64,000 nucleotides of DNA from Verrucomicrobiia bacterium (GTDB lineage Bacteria; Verrucomicrobiota; Verrucomicrobiia; Limisphaerales; JADLHS01). The notes below the pieces were generated by a model. That model made no database searches. It worked only from the letters and a program-made list of their open reading frames with translations, and was not told the origin of the DNA. Positions 1 through 8,498 of this stretch are shown in pieces (the stretch's first letter is position 1; the number at the start of each line of letters is the position of its first letter). The DNA lies in contig JAMLJH010000002.1 of NCBI GenBank assembly GCA_023953615.1, positions 1,444,375-1,508,374 on the forward strand. Reading direction: 5' to 3'. Position numbers and translations under genes: made by a program.

Positions 1-1508
1 GGTTTCAAGCGTATTTGCAGGGTTATCCCGGCGCGATCCTTGTCATCTCGCATGACCGCGAATTTCTCAACGCACTCGTCGGCCACATCGTCGAGATTCG
101 GATGAGCAAACTGCTGCGCTATCGCGGCAACTACGATTCCTACCTTGAACAACGCGCCGCGAAGGAAGAGCAGTTATTGGCCGCGTATAGAAATCAACAG
201 CGCGAAATCGCCGCGTTGCAGGAGTTTGCGGATCGCTTTCGTGCCAAAGCCTCCAAAGCTTCGCAAGCGCAGAGCAAGCTCAAGCAAATTGAGCGCATGG
301 AAAAAATTGAAGCGCCAGTCGAAACGGAAAAAAAGGTGAGTTTCCGTTTTCCGCAGCCGCCGCGCAGCGGGCAGCGCGTCATCCGGCTCAAGAACATCCA
401 CTTTGCTTATCCCGTGGCAGCGACCGTGGCGGTGACGCCCTCGTCGCCACCCGTAGTAGTGACGCCCCCGCCACCTTCCATCAATAACAAATCAAGCGAC
501 GAGACGTCGCCTTCTTCCAGCAGCCAATCCGGCGACGGGGCGTCGCCGCTACTGTGGGTTTATCGCGGCATTGATTTCGAGGCCGAGCGCGGGCAGCGCA
601 TCGTACTCGTCGGGCCGAACGGCGCGGGCAAATCCACGTTGCTCAAATTGCTCGCCGCCAACGTGACGCCGAGCCAGGGCGAGCGCGAACTTGGTTATCA
701 CGTCCAGGCGGGTTACTACTCACAGTATCGCGTGGAGATGCTGGATCCGTCCCGCTCCGTGTTGGATGAAGCGTTGGCCACGCCCAGCCGCGTCACCGAA
801 CAGTTTGTCCGCACCCTGCTCGGCAGCTTTTTATTCCGAGACGACGACGTGTTCAAAAAAGTCAGCGTCCTGAGTGGTGGCGAGAAGAGCCGGTTGGCAC
901 TGGTCAAGTTGCTGCTCGACCCGCCGAACCTGTTGCTCATGGACGAGCCGACGACGCATCTCGACATGAACAGCATTGACGCATTGCTATTGGCGCTGGG
1001 GCAATTCGAGGGCACGCTCATTTTCATCAGCCACGATGTTTATTTCATCCGGGCCTTGGCCAACAAGGTCGTCCATGTGAATCAAGGGACGCTGACGCAT
1101 TACGCGGGCGATTACCAATATTACCTCGATAAAACCAAGGCCGAATCGGCGCGCGCGGCACTGACGGCGGGCGCAAAGTCGAACCACTCCGAACCGGAGG
1201 CTCGTGCCAAGGGAACGGTGGATCGTAAAGAGCAACGCCGCCGCGAAGCCGAAGCGCGACAGGCTCGTTCGCGTCACTTGAAAGGGCAGCGCAAAATCGT
1301 GGCCGACCTGGAAAAGCGGATTCAGGCATTGGAAGAACGGCAGACCGAAATTTCGGCGGAATTGGAAAAGCCTGAGACTTATCAAAACGGCGGCCAAGCC
1401 ATGCAGCTCAATCGCGAATTTAGCCACAACGCCGACGAACTCGTCGAAATCACGCCCCAGTGGGAAGCTGCTGCGACTAAGTTGACGGAGATGGAGGCGG
1501 AAGGTTGA
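1..1508 (+). CDS. ABC-F family ATPase (Uup/YheS-like), 5' partial
   Basis: The reading frame is open from the window edge, so the start and most of the first ABC domain are missing. The visible part begins in the first domain's H-loop (ISHDREFL), followed by the helical inter-domain linker. A complete second ABC domain follows, with Walker A GPNGAGKST (about nt 622-650), signature LSGGEKSR (about 873) and Walker B LLLMDEPTTHLD (about 930). The protein ends in a charged coiled coil of the Uup type (about nt 1200-1500). There are no membrane segments, which fits soluble ABC-F proteins that act on ribosomes. The second domain carries an unusual Pro/Ser/Thr-rich insertion of about 40 residues (nt 415-547) between its first beta strands, and the DNA there forms three hairpins. 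The specific ABC-F subgroup cannot be named without the N-terminal half. Confidence 0.9.
   Translation, partial: FQAYLQGYPGAILVISHDREFLNALVGHIVEIRMSKLLRYRGNYDSYLEQRAAKEEQLLAAYRNQQREIAALQEFADRFRAKASKASQAQSKLKQIERMEKIEAPVETEKKVSFRFPQPPRSGQRVIRLKNIHFAYPVAATVAVTPSSPPVVVTPPPPSINNKSSDETSPSSSSQSGDGASPLLWVYRGIDFEAERGQRIVLVGPNGAGKSTLLKLLAANVTPSQGERELGYHVQAGYYSQYRVEMLDPSRSVLDEALATPSRVTEQFVRTLLGSFLFRDDDVFKKVSVLSGGEKSRLALVKLLLDPPNLLLMDEPTTHLDMNSIDALLLALGQFEGTLIFISHDVYFIRALANKVVHVNQGTLTHYAGDYQYYLDKTKAESARAALTAGAKSNHSEPEARAKGTVDRKEQRRREAEARQARSRHLKGQRKIVADLEKRIQALEERQTEISAELEKPETYQNGGQAMQLNREFSHNADELVEITPQWEAAATKLTEMEAEG
415..547. repeat. Low-complexity, hairpin-rich insertion inside the ABC-F gene
   Basis: Three inverted repeats lie in about 130 bp. 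GTGGCG(gtg)ACG pairs with CGTCGCCAC at 426-450. GCGACG-aga-CGTCGC is perfect at 496-510. GGCGAC-ggggc-GTCGCC lies at 531-547. The segment stays in frame and encodes Pro/Ser/Thr/Val-rich sequence absent from ordinary ABC-F proteins, so it looks like a hairpin element inserted into the coding sequence. Confidence 0.6.
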
Positions 1509-1517
1509 CCCCGGAGC

Positions 1518-1536
1518 GCGACCGGCCCCCGGTCGC
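1518..1536. repeat. Intergenic hairpin downstream of the ABC-F gene
   Basis: GCGACCGG-ccc-CCGGTCGC is a perfect 8-bp stem with a 3-nt loop, starting 9 nt after the ABC-F stop codon. No T-tract follows, so it is not a canonical intrinsic terminator. It could be a 3'-end stabilising hairpin or a member of the same GCGAC/GTCGC hairpin family seen inside the gene. Confidence 0.5.
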
Positions 1537-1655
1537 AGCGTGTGGTCAGCAAGGAAGGCTTACGAGAATCGCAAGTGCTTGCGGCGCTCTGCCGGGGCAA
1601 ACATCTCCGTCAGATTGCCGGTTGACAGCAATTGACCGCGATTTATCGTGAAGCC

Positions 1656-1898
1656 ATGAAAAGCAGCCAGACCGCCGCACCGTTGGAGCCGGAAAAGCTC
1701 AAGCCCGTCCTGCACGAGAAAATTGAGCGCATGACCGACGCGCAACTCGTGTTGTTGGATCGCGTGTTGTTGTAGATCGAAGCCGAACAGGCCGCCGAAC
1801 ACTTGGGCGAAGCATTTGATGCCGATCAAGCGCAAGGCAAACTCCAACGCGTGGCCGAACTGGTGCGGCAATTCCGGGCAGAACACCGTTACGCATGA
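1656..1898 (+). pseudogene. Antitoxin-like ORF with an internal stop
   Basis: An ATG at 1656 opens a frame of 39 codons ending in TAG (1773-1775). The same frame then continues for 40 more codons to TGA at 1896-1898. The combined product is short, acidic and helical, with IERMTDAQLVLL, then after the stop IEAEQAAEHLGEAFDADQAQGKL and RQFRAEHRYA. This is the look of small antitoxins paired with PIN toxins. TAG is one transition from CAG (Gln), which would suit the helical context, so a C-to-T change is the simplest explanation. Its stop overlaps the start of the PIN ORF (ATGA), the arrangement typical of toxin-antitoxin operons. The family assignment is inference. Confidence 0.55.
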
Positions 1899-2083
1899 CG
1901 GTCTGTCTCGACACGAACGTCTTTCTGCAAATCTTCGGGCGCAAGCAGCCCTATCATCAGATTCTCCGCGCCCTGCTGGAGGGGCGGCTGACGTTGGCGG
2001 TTTCCAACGAAATCCTGCTCGAATATCAGGAGGTCACGATCAATCTTTCCGGTTCGGACCGGTGGCGCGATCTGAAGTTGTGA
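1895..2083 (+). pseudogene. Truncated PIN-domain toxin remnant
   Basis: The first ~47 residues match the start of a PIN ribonuclease domain of the PIN_3 (COG1569) type. LDTNVFL carries the first metal-binding Asp, and SNEILLEYQEV carries the next conserved acidic residue. After that the similarity stops, and the frame runs through sequence that is antisense to the 3' end of the neighbouring minus-strand gene before terminating at 62 residues. Full-length relatives have about 130-150 residues, with the remaining acidic residues in the missing half, so this copy should be catalytically dead. A deletion junction near 2030-2040 is inferred. Confidence 0.65.
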
Positions 2084-3305
2084 CCCGATGGGTGAGGCGG
2101 AATTTGCCGGAGGCTTCGGGTAGTAAGAGCGGGACGGCGGTCATTTTGACCGGCACACCCAGCAGGGCTTTCAATCGGGTGGCAATGGTGGCTTGATCCG
2201 CCGCTGACGGTCCTTGAGTATCCGCAATAAAGCGCAGGTCAAATTGAGCCGCGTCCGTCTGGCGCAGTTGGTAATGCGCCAGCCCCCCGACGTCGCGCAG
2301 GCATTGATCCACCTGCCACGTCGTGACGCGCCGCCCGTCCGCCGCCGTGAGCGCGTCCCGAATCCGCCCGTGCACCGTGTAATCCGTGCCGTAAGCCCGT
2401 TCGTGCCGTTGCACCAGGTCGCCGATGCGATAGCGCAGCAGCGGCATGTAATCGTTGGACAGCGTCGTGACCAGCAGCGGACCGATCCCGGACGCATCGG
2501 GTTCCATCACCTCGAGGAACGCCGTTCCGTAGCTGGGTTTCATCGCGCCTGACTCATCTTCCATCAACAGATGACCCGTCTCCGTCGAGCCATACAGATT
2601 GAACACCGGCACGCCAAAGACCCGCTGCAGAATCCGCCGGTGTACGACGCTGACGAATTCATAACTGCAGAGGATGAATTGAACCGAGGGCAACCGGAGG
2701 CCGGCCCGTTCGCAGAACAAGGCGAACCACAGCCCATGCACCGGGTCCAAATCCAGAAATTGCGGCTGCCAATCCAGCGCCTCCTGCGCCATGCGTTGCA
2801 GCTCCGTTTCATCCAGCGTGAAGGGAATCCGCGCGAGGTTCAGATAAAGCGTGTTGCCCAGCGTGCGTTCCGCCGGGGAAGCCCAGACCGTCGGACAGGT
2901 AAGCCCGTTGCAGGCGGGCGGCGTCAACGTGGCGCGGCGCGCGTGGGGCTGTTGCTCCAGCACCCGGGCCACGAAGTGATTCAACCGCAACGCCCGTTCT
3001 TCCTGTTCGTTCCACCACCCCAACGGCATGATGACCGGCAATCGCTCCTCGGAAGTGCCCGAGGTGTACTCCAGTTCCACCACGCGCCGGGAAACCAGGT
3101 CGTCCAGGGAAAGCCGCTCGGGCAGAAAGTTTTTGGGGAAGCCCGCGCGCATCTCGCGCTTGGTGATGATCGGTAACTCGGGCAGCGTCGGATGCGGTGT
3201 CGTCAGGGTCGCGTGATACAACGGCACTTCGCGCCACCGCGGCCAGAGGCGGTTGATCCGGTTGGTTTGCGCGGCGGCTTGAATGATCTCTGACGTTGCC
3301 AGCAT
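2040..3305 (-). CDS. PaaK-like adenylate-forming enzyme (AMP-dependent synthetase family)
   Basis: The product has 421 residues from the chosen ATG. The motif TSGTSEERLP (P-loop of acyl-adenylating enzymes) and NLYGSTETGHLL (A5-type Y-G-S/T-E) are visible, followed by a short C-terminal domain. Overall it resembles phenylacetate-CoA ligase and coenzyme-F390 synthetase-like proteins, which activate a carboxylic acid as an acyl-AMP. The substrate is unknown. A longer reading frame starts at 3356, but ATG 3305 is preferred because a TTGGCA-N16-TATAAT promoter ends 10 nt upstream, which would make the mRNA nearly leaderless. Its 3' end overlaps the truncated PIN remnant. No other pathway genes (thioesterase, carrier protein) sit beside it. 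Confidence 0.75.
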   Translation of the reverse strand: MLATSEIIQAAAQTNRINRLWPRWREVPLYHATLTTPHPTLPELPIITKREMRAGFPKNFLPERLSLDDLVSRRVVELEYTSGTSEERLPVIMPLGWWNEQEERALRLNHFVARVLEQQPHARRATLTPPACNGLTCPTVWASPAERTLGNTLYLNLARIPFTLDETELQRMAQEALDWQPQFLDLDPVHGLWFALFCERAGLRLPSVQFILCSYEFVSVVHRRILQRVFGVPVFNLYGSTETGHLLMEDESGAMKPSYGTAFLEVMEPDASGIGPLLVTTLSNDYMPLLRYRIGDLVQRHERAYGTDYTVHGRIRDALTAADGRRVTTWQVDQCLRDVGGLAHYQLRQTDAAQFDLRFIADTQGPSAADQATIATRLKALLGVPVKMTAVPLLLPEASGKFRLTHRVTTSDRATGPNRKD

Positions 3306-3314
3306 GACTACGGA

Positions 3315-3342
3315 ATTATAGGGCCGATTCGCACGTTGCCAA
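3315..3342 (-). promoter_or_regulatory. Sigma-70 type promoter for the adenylate-forming gene
   Basis: On the minus strand, TTGGCA (3342-3337) and a consensus TATAAT (3320-3315) are separated by 16 nt. The -10 box lies 9 nt before the ATG at 3305, so transcription would begin within a few bases of the start codon. No Shine-Dalgarno sequence could then exist in the transcript. Confidence 0.6.
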
Positions 3343-3391
3343 ATCCAACCCCGCACCCCCTTCAGCCCGTGAAGCCGCGACCGGGAGAAAA

Positions 3392-4012
3392 TTACAGCCG
3401 TTTGACGCGGATGTTCCGGTAGCGCACCACGCTCTTGGGATCGTGCGCCTGCAAGGCAAACGTGCCCTGCGACAGTTTGCGCTCGAAATCCTTGCCCGGC
3501 TGCGCGCCGGGCGGCTCGTTATATTCCAGCACGATCTGGCCATCCACCTTCACCGTGACTTTGCTGCCTTCGACGATGATTTCCTGCGTCCACCATTGGT
3601 TGTCGCGGGCCAGGGATTGCGAGACGTTGACCGCGTCGTAGAGGCTGCCCGTTTTCTTCCAGTCGCCGTGCGTGTTGTTGACCTGACATTCAAACCCGCC
3701 CCGCGGCCAGCCCTTTTCCTGATACTTGGTGTGGAAATAAATGCCGCCGTTGGACACCGGGTCCGTTTTGACCTCCACCTTGAGATGGAAATTTTTGAAC
3801 GGCTGCTCGTCGCCCACGTAGAACAAGTGGCAGGCGTTGCCATTGGCAACAAACGCGCCGTCCTCGATCCGGAACGAATTGGTGTTCTCCGTCGCGAGCT
3901 GCCAACCGGCAAAAGTCTTGCCATCCATCAACGATTTGAAGCCCGCCTCCTGCGCCACCGCGCCGGAAGTCAGAGCCACCACGGTCAGAGACAAAATCCA
4001 GGTCCATTTCAT
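3392..4012 (-). CDS. Secreted DUF1080 (3-keto-disaccharide hydrolase-like) protein
   Basis: The product has 206 residues. It begins with a signal peptide (MKWTWILSLTVVALTSGAVAQ) and is otherwise one DUF1080 beta-sandwich, a concanavalin-like fold. Family landmarks are SLMDGKTFAGW near the start, DPVSNGGIYFHT in the middle, FECQVNN, and the closing RYRNIRVKRL. DUF1080 proteins are abundant in Verrucomicrobiota and Planctomycetota, and some act on 3-keto-glycosides or bind carbohydrate. The frame could begin upstream at 4114, but ATG 4012 places the signal peptide correctly. It lies 105 nt downstream of the MFS transporter on the same strand, so co-transcription for sugar uptake is plausible but not shown. 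Confidence 0.85.
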   Translation of the reverse strand: MKWTWILSLTVVALTSGAVAQEAGFKSLMDGKTFAGWQLATENTNSFRIEDGAFVANGNACHLFYVGDEQPFKNFHLKVEVKTDPVSNGGIYFHTKYQEKGWPRGGFECQVNNTHGDWKKTGSLYDAVNVSQSLARDNQWWTQEIIVEGSKVTVKVDGQIVLEYNEPPGAQPGKDFERKLSQGTFALQAHDPKSVVRYRNIRVKRL

Positions 4013-4117
4013 GACGCAGACAATAAAACGCCCCGCCCCCAATCGCCAAGCCAAATAGCACCCCAATACCCCATAAAACCCCGGACGGCACTCTCGTTTG
4101 GCTGGCAGAGGCATGTT

Positions 4118-6010
4118 TCATTCCTTGCGGCCGAAGTCTTTGTCCAAAGGAATGAGCAACACCACCAGAAAGCTGGGAATCGTTGCCAGGATGACCCAGA
4201 CGAAGAAGTGTTGGTAACCAATGGTCTCCTGTAACCAACCGCTCCACATACCGGGAATCATCATGCCCAGCGCCATGAATCCGGTGCAGATGGCATAATG
4301 CGCCGTCTCATGTCGCCCGCGGGCAATGTAAATCATGTAGAGCATGTAAGCGGTAAAACCGAATCCGTAACCAAACTGCTCCAATGCGACGCAGCCGGTA
4401 ATGACCGAAAGGTGATCGGGTTGCGCGTAGGCCAAATAAATAAACACCGCGTCGGGCACGTGCATGATGAAAACCATCGCCCAGAGCCACGCTTTCAAAC
4501 CGTGGCGCGACGCCACAAAACCACCGAGCAAGCCGCCGGCCGTCAGCCCCAGAATCCCCATCGTTCCATAGACCCACCCCACCTGACCGGTGGTTAATCC
4601 CAGGCCGCCCACTTCGCGCACGTCCAGCAGGAAAGGCACGACCATTTTCATCAGTTGCGCTTCCCCGAAACGAAACAGCAACAGAAACGCCAGCAATATC
4701 CCGATGCGTTCCTTGGCGAAAAAGCTGCCGAACGTTTGAAAGAATTCCCTGATGAAGACGAGGATGTTTTGCGTGTTGCCCGGTTGATCTTTGGCCGGAC
4801 GCGGCAGGATGAATTTGTGCCAGAATCCGAATAGCACCATGAAAACCGTCAGCGCAAAAAACGTAATGGTCCACGAAAAGACGATGTTGCCCGCGCGAAC
4901 CTCGAAAACTGCCGTAGTCGCCTTGGTGAGTTTGGGGTCCAATTGCACCACGGCATAGGCGGGCCGATCCCAGTTCGTGTCATCAAAAACCAGGCGTGAG
5001 CCTTCCACGAGGGAAATGCTCTTGTCGCCCGATTTGAAGGTGGGCGTGACAACCATCTCCCTTCCCGGCGGCTGCGTGAGGCTGATGGCCAGCACTCCGA
5101 CATTACCGACGCGCTCAGATTTTGGCTTCGCTTCCGGCCCGAAGCACCGGTGTAAAAAATCCGTCAACGGTTGCGCCACCGAACGGCTCCACCATCCTGG
5201 CGCGGCGGCGGACTTCGCACTCGAAGTCTGCTGCCGCACCCGCGTGAACAGATTGGTGGCGTTCATTTGGCGTGCCGCCTCCAGCAACGCGGCCACTTCG
5301 GTTTGGGCTTGAGATTGCGGGCTTAATTCCAACTGCTCCGCTTGCACCACCACTCGCAATGGCACGTTCGTCGGCGCTTGCCAGACGGGCAGACGCGCGG
5401 TGAAATCGCCGGCGGTCGTCAGTTCCGGTTGAACTTTGACGGTGACGGAGGGGCTGGGCAATCCGGTGCTGCCTTGCAAGTAACCCGCCAGAATGACCAG
5501 CAGCCCTTGTCCAAAAATATTGGCAACGCGAAAAAAGGTGCTGCGAATGCCGACGTAAAACGCCTGCTCCTTCTCCGTGGTGGCGAGCATGTAGTATCCG
5601 TCTGCGGCGATGTCATGCGTGGCGGAGGCGAAAGCCACCAGGTAAAACAATACGAGCGAAGCTTGAAAATAAATCGGCAGCGGCAGCGTCAACCCGACTC
5701 CCGCGAAGCCCGCGCCCATGATCAGTTGCATGGTCCAGATCCACCAGCGGCGGGTGCGCAAAATATCCACCACCGGACTCCAGAGCGGTTTGACCACCCA
5801 CGGCAGATACAGCCACGCGGTGTAAAACGCGATGTCCGCGTTCGACACGCCAAGGCTTTTGTAAACAATGACCGAGACCGAATTAACAACGACGAACGGC
5901 AAACCTTGAATCAGATACAAGGTCGGCACCCACGCCCAAGGGCTGCGTTTGGAAGTAGTCGGAGCAGTTGACACCGCCGCGAGTGTTGGGGAAAGCGCGC
6001 CGAGCCGCAA
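4118..6010 (-). CDS. AmpG-like MFS transporter with a periplasmic insertion
   Basis: This is a 630-residue major facilitator protein. The N-terminal half (YLIQGLPFVVVNSVS, LPWVVKPLWSPVVD) matches the AmpG/muropeptide-permease subgroup. The C-terminal half has six further hydrophobic segments, and the protein ends soon after the last one. Between predicted TM5 and TM6 (about residues 180-373, nt 5470-4890) is a soluble stretch of about 190 residues. By AmpG topology it should be periplasmic. It contains a helical part and beta-rich repeats resembling an Ig-like domain. No ATG opens the frame: the candidates are TTG 6010 and GTG 5974. The substrate could be a muropeptide or a disaccharide, and the DUF1080 neighbour favours a sugar. 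It is divergent from cstA. Confidence 0.8.
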   Translation of the reverse strand: MRLGALSPTLAAVSTAPTTSKRSPWAWVPTLYLIQGLPFVVVNSVSVIVYKSLGVSNADIAFYTAWLYLPWVVKPLWSPVVDILRTRRWWIWTMQLIMGAGFAGVGLTLPLPIYFQASLVLFYLVAFASATHDIAADGYYMLATTEKEQAFYVGIRSTFFRVANIFGQGLLVILAGYLQGSTGLPSPSVTVKVQPELTTAGDFTARLPVWQAPTNVPLRVVVQAEQLELSPQSQAQTEVAALLEAARQMNATNLFTRVRQQTSSAKSAAAPGWWSRSVAQPLTDFLHRCFGPEAKPKSERVGNVGVLAISLTQPPGREMVVTPTFKSGDKSISLVEGSRLVFDDTNWDRPAYAVVQLDPKLTKATTAVFEVRAGNIVFSWTITFFALTVFMVLFGFWHKFILPRPAKDQPGNTQNILVFIREFFQTFGSFFAKERIGILLAFLLLFRFGEAQLMKMVVPFLLDVREVGGLGLTTGQVGWVYGTMGILGLTAGGLLGGFVASRHGLKAWLWAMVFIMHVPDAVFIYLAYAQPDHLSVITGCVALEQFGYGFGFTAYMLYMIYIARGRHETAHYAICTGFMALGMMIPGMWSGWLQETIGYQHFFVWVILATIPSFLVVLLIPLDKDFGRKE

Positions 6011-6171
6011 GTTTCAGCGACAACTTTTCCGCGCCAACGAACAACATTTTCATGTGAGCAACCCGGTGCGGCAGGCCAACCGGCCGCGGTCTCCGAATGG
6101 ATTCAGCCGCCGCGCCTTAAATCTTTTGCTAGGCAGAAGCCGTTGCTTGGATTACAACACCCCCACCCGGA

Positions 6172-8481
6172 ATGAGAAAACTGGCTGGAAAGTTGGGTTG
6201 GTTATTGATGGTGACGTTGGGGGTGTGGGCCTACGCCACACTCGCGATGACGCGCGGCGAACCGATCAACTCCGCTTACATCCTCATCGCCGCCATCTGC
6301 ACCTACGCAATCGGCTACCGGTTCTATTCCAAGTGGCTGGCCGCCCGCGTGCTCACCCTGAATGATCGTCGCGCCACGCCTTGTGAAGTTCACGATGACG
6401 GCAAGGATTTTGTCAAAACCAACAAATGGATCGTGTTCGGGCATCACTTCGCCGCCATCTCCGGTCCCGGCCCGCTCGTCGGTCCGGTGCTGGCCGCGCA
6501 ATTCGGTTATCTGCCGGGAACTTTGTGGATTCTTATCGGCGTGGTCCTGGGCGGCGCGGTGCAGGACTTCGTCGTCTTGTTCGCGTCCGTTCGCCGCAAC
6601 GGCAAATCACTCAGCCAAATGGTGAAAGAAGAGTTGAACACCGTCACGGGCGCCATCGTCACGGTGGCCATCCTCGCCATCATGGTGATCCTGCTCGCCG
6701 TGCTGGCGTTGGTTGTGGTCAAAGCGCTGGGAGGCAGTCCGTGGGGTGTATTCACCGTAGGGGCGACGATTCCCATCGCCCTGTTCATGGGCGGTTATCT
6801 GCGTTTCGTGCGAGTGGGAAAAGTTCTCGAAGCTTCCGCCATTGGCGTGATTCTGCTCCTGCTGGCGGTTTGGGGCGGGAGACTGGTGCATGGCAGCCCG
6901 TATTGGTCGGCGATTTTTTCGCTGTCAGAAATCCATCTGGCGGGAATTATTTTGATCTACGGATTGGCCGCCAGCGTGCTGCCGGTCTGGCTGCTCCTCG
7001 CGCCCCGCGATTATCTCAGCACGTTTGTAAAGCTGGGAACGATTTTTGCCCTGGCGGGTGGAATCCTGCTGCTCCTGCCGGATTTGCAAATGCCGATGCT
7101 GACCCGTTTCGTGGACGGCTCGGGATTGGTCATTGCCGGGAAAGTGTTCCCTTTTTGCTTCATCACAATTGCCTGCGGCGCCATCTCCGGTTTCCACTCG
7201 CTGATCGCGAGCGGCACGACGCCCAAAATGGTTACGCGGGAGAGTTACACGCGCACCATCGGCTACGGAGCCATGTGCATGGAATCCCTGGTGGCCATCA
7301 TGGCCATCATCGCCGCCTGCACGATGGAGCCGGGCGTGTACTTCGCCATGAACATGAAAGGCGAAGCGGCGGCCACGGCGGCGCACGTCACGTCGTTGGG
7401 CTTTCCGGTCACGGTCGAGCACATGGATGCGCTGGCGCACGAAGTGGGTGAACATACGTTGTTCGGTCGCACGGGCGGCGCGGCAACGCTGGCCGTCGGC
7501 ATGGCGCAAATTTTTTCCAAGGTCGTCAACGAGCAACTGCTCGATCTCTGGTATCATTTTGCGATCATGTTTGAAGCCCTGTTCATCCTCACCACGCTTG
7601 ACGCCGGAACGCGCGTGGGGCGTTACATTTTGCAGGATTTTTTGGGCAATCTGTGGAAGCCGCTCGGTAACACACGGGCGCTCTTTCCCAACGTGCTGGC
7701 GAGCGGACTCATGGTCGCGGGCTGGGGCGTTTTTCTGGTCCAAGGCGTGCGCGACCCGGCGGGCGGCGTCAATTCACTCTGGCCTTTGTTCGGCATTGCC
7801 AACCAGATGCTGGCGGCCATCGCGCTCTGTCTCGGCACGACGATTCTGTTGAAGATGAATCTGCAGCCCGTCGGCCCGACGCCCCAGAAATTAAAACCCG
7901 GCAAGCCGGCACTGGCGCTGATCACGTTGTTACCACTGGTATGGCTGTTGGCCGTCACCTTCACCGCCGGTGCGCAAAAAATTTGGCACTCGGATCCGCG
8001 CATCGGCTTCCAGGCGAAAATCACGACGTTGCAAACGGAAATTGCCACGCTTACCGCTCAGACAGGAAGCCCGGAAACCAGTGCCCACTTGCGGGAGCTA
8101 AAGGTGCAGATTTTCAATAATCAGGTGGACGCCATCGTCACCGGCATATTTCTGTTGCTTGTGTCGTTGGTAATCCTCCTGAGCGTGCGGGAATGGATTT
8201 TATTATTGTCCCGCCGCAAGCCAGCGATTCTCCAGGAAAGCGAGCCGACCTGGCTGCCCGATTACGCCGTCGTGGAGCCGGGCGGCAAGTTGGGTGGAAT
8301 CGGCGGCGCGGCGGCTTTGACGTTGGCGCTGGCCAAGGAACTGTCCGGCGAGGCTCAATTTGAACGCGCACAAATGGCGCAAACCGCATCATGCCACTGC
8401 GACGCGCTTCCACAAACGGCGGAACAAACTTACGTCGCCACCACCGAACAGCGCTTTACCGGCGTCCGCCGCTGTTGCTAA
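6172..8481 (+). CDS. cstA: Carbon starvation protein CstA (peptide/pyruvate transporter family)
   Basis: The product has 769 residues and many membrane segments. CstA signatures are clear: VFGHHFAAISGPGPLVGPVLAAQ near residue 90, GGAVQDFVVLFASVRRNGKSL, ISGFHSLIASGTTPKM, and LFILTTLDAGTRVGRY. CstA proteins import peptides or pyruvate under carbon limitation. After the core the protein has an extra segment with a short coiled coil (about residues 610-650), another membrane helix, and a cytoplasmic tail ending in a Cys-rich stretch (SCHCD, RRCC). That makes it longer than the E. coli protein. ATG 6172 is the first plausible start. The glycoside hydrolase begins 17 nt after the stop, so the two probably form an operon. 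Confidence 0.92.
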   Translation: MRKLAGKLGWLLMVTLGVWAYATLAMTRGEPINSAYILIAAICTYAIGYRFYSKWLAARVLTLNDRRATPCEVHDDGKDFVKTNKWIVFGHHFAAISGPGPLVGPVLAAQFGYLPGTLWILIGVVLGGAVQDFVVLFASVRRNGKSLSQMVKEELNTVTGAIVTVAILAIMVILLAVLALVVVKALGGSPWGVFTVGATIPIALFMGGYLRFVRVGKVLEASAIGVILLLLAVWGGRLVHGSPYWSAIFSLSEIHLAGIILIYGLAASVLPVWLLLAPRDYLSTFVKLGTIFALAGGILLLLPDLQMPMLTRFVDGSGLVIAGKVFPFCFITIACGAISGFHSLIASGTTPKMVTRESYTRTIGYGAMCMESLVAIMAIIAACTMEPGVYFAMNMKGEAAATAAHVTSLGFPVTVEHMDALAHEVGEHTLFGRTGGAATLAVGMAQIFSKVVNEQLLDLWYHFAIMFEALFILTTLDAGTRVGRYILQDFLGNLWKPLGNTRALFPNVLASGLMVAGWGVFLVQGVRDPAGGVNSLWPLFGIANQMLAAIALCLGTTILLKMNLQPVGPTPQKLKPGKPALALITLLPLVWLLAVTFTAGAQKIWHSDPRIGFQAKITTLQTEIATLTAQTGSPETSAHLRELKVQIFNNQVDAIVTGIFLLLVSLVILLSVREWILLLSRRKPAILQESEPTWLPDYAVVEPGGKLGGIGGAAALTLALAKELSGEAQFERAQMAQTASCHCDALPQTAEQTYVATTEQRFTGVRRCC

Positions 8482-8498
8482 CTGAAGCCAGAGAACCC

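Noticed and set aside
987..1427. Long antisense frames over the ABC-F gene and similar ones over most GC-rich genes in the window.
   Set aside because: They follow the codon bias of the real gene on the other strand and carry no domain or initiation signal.
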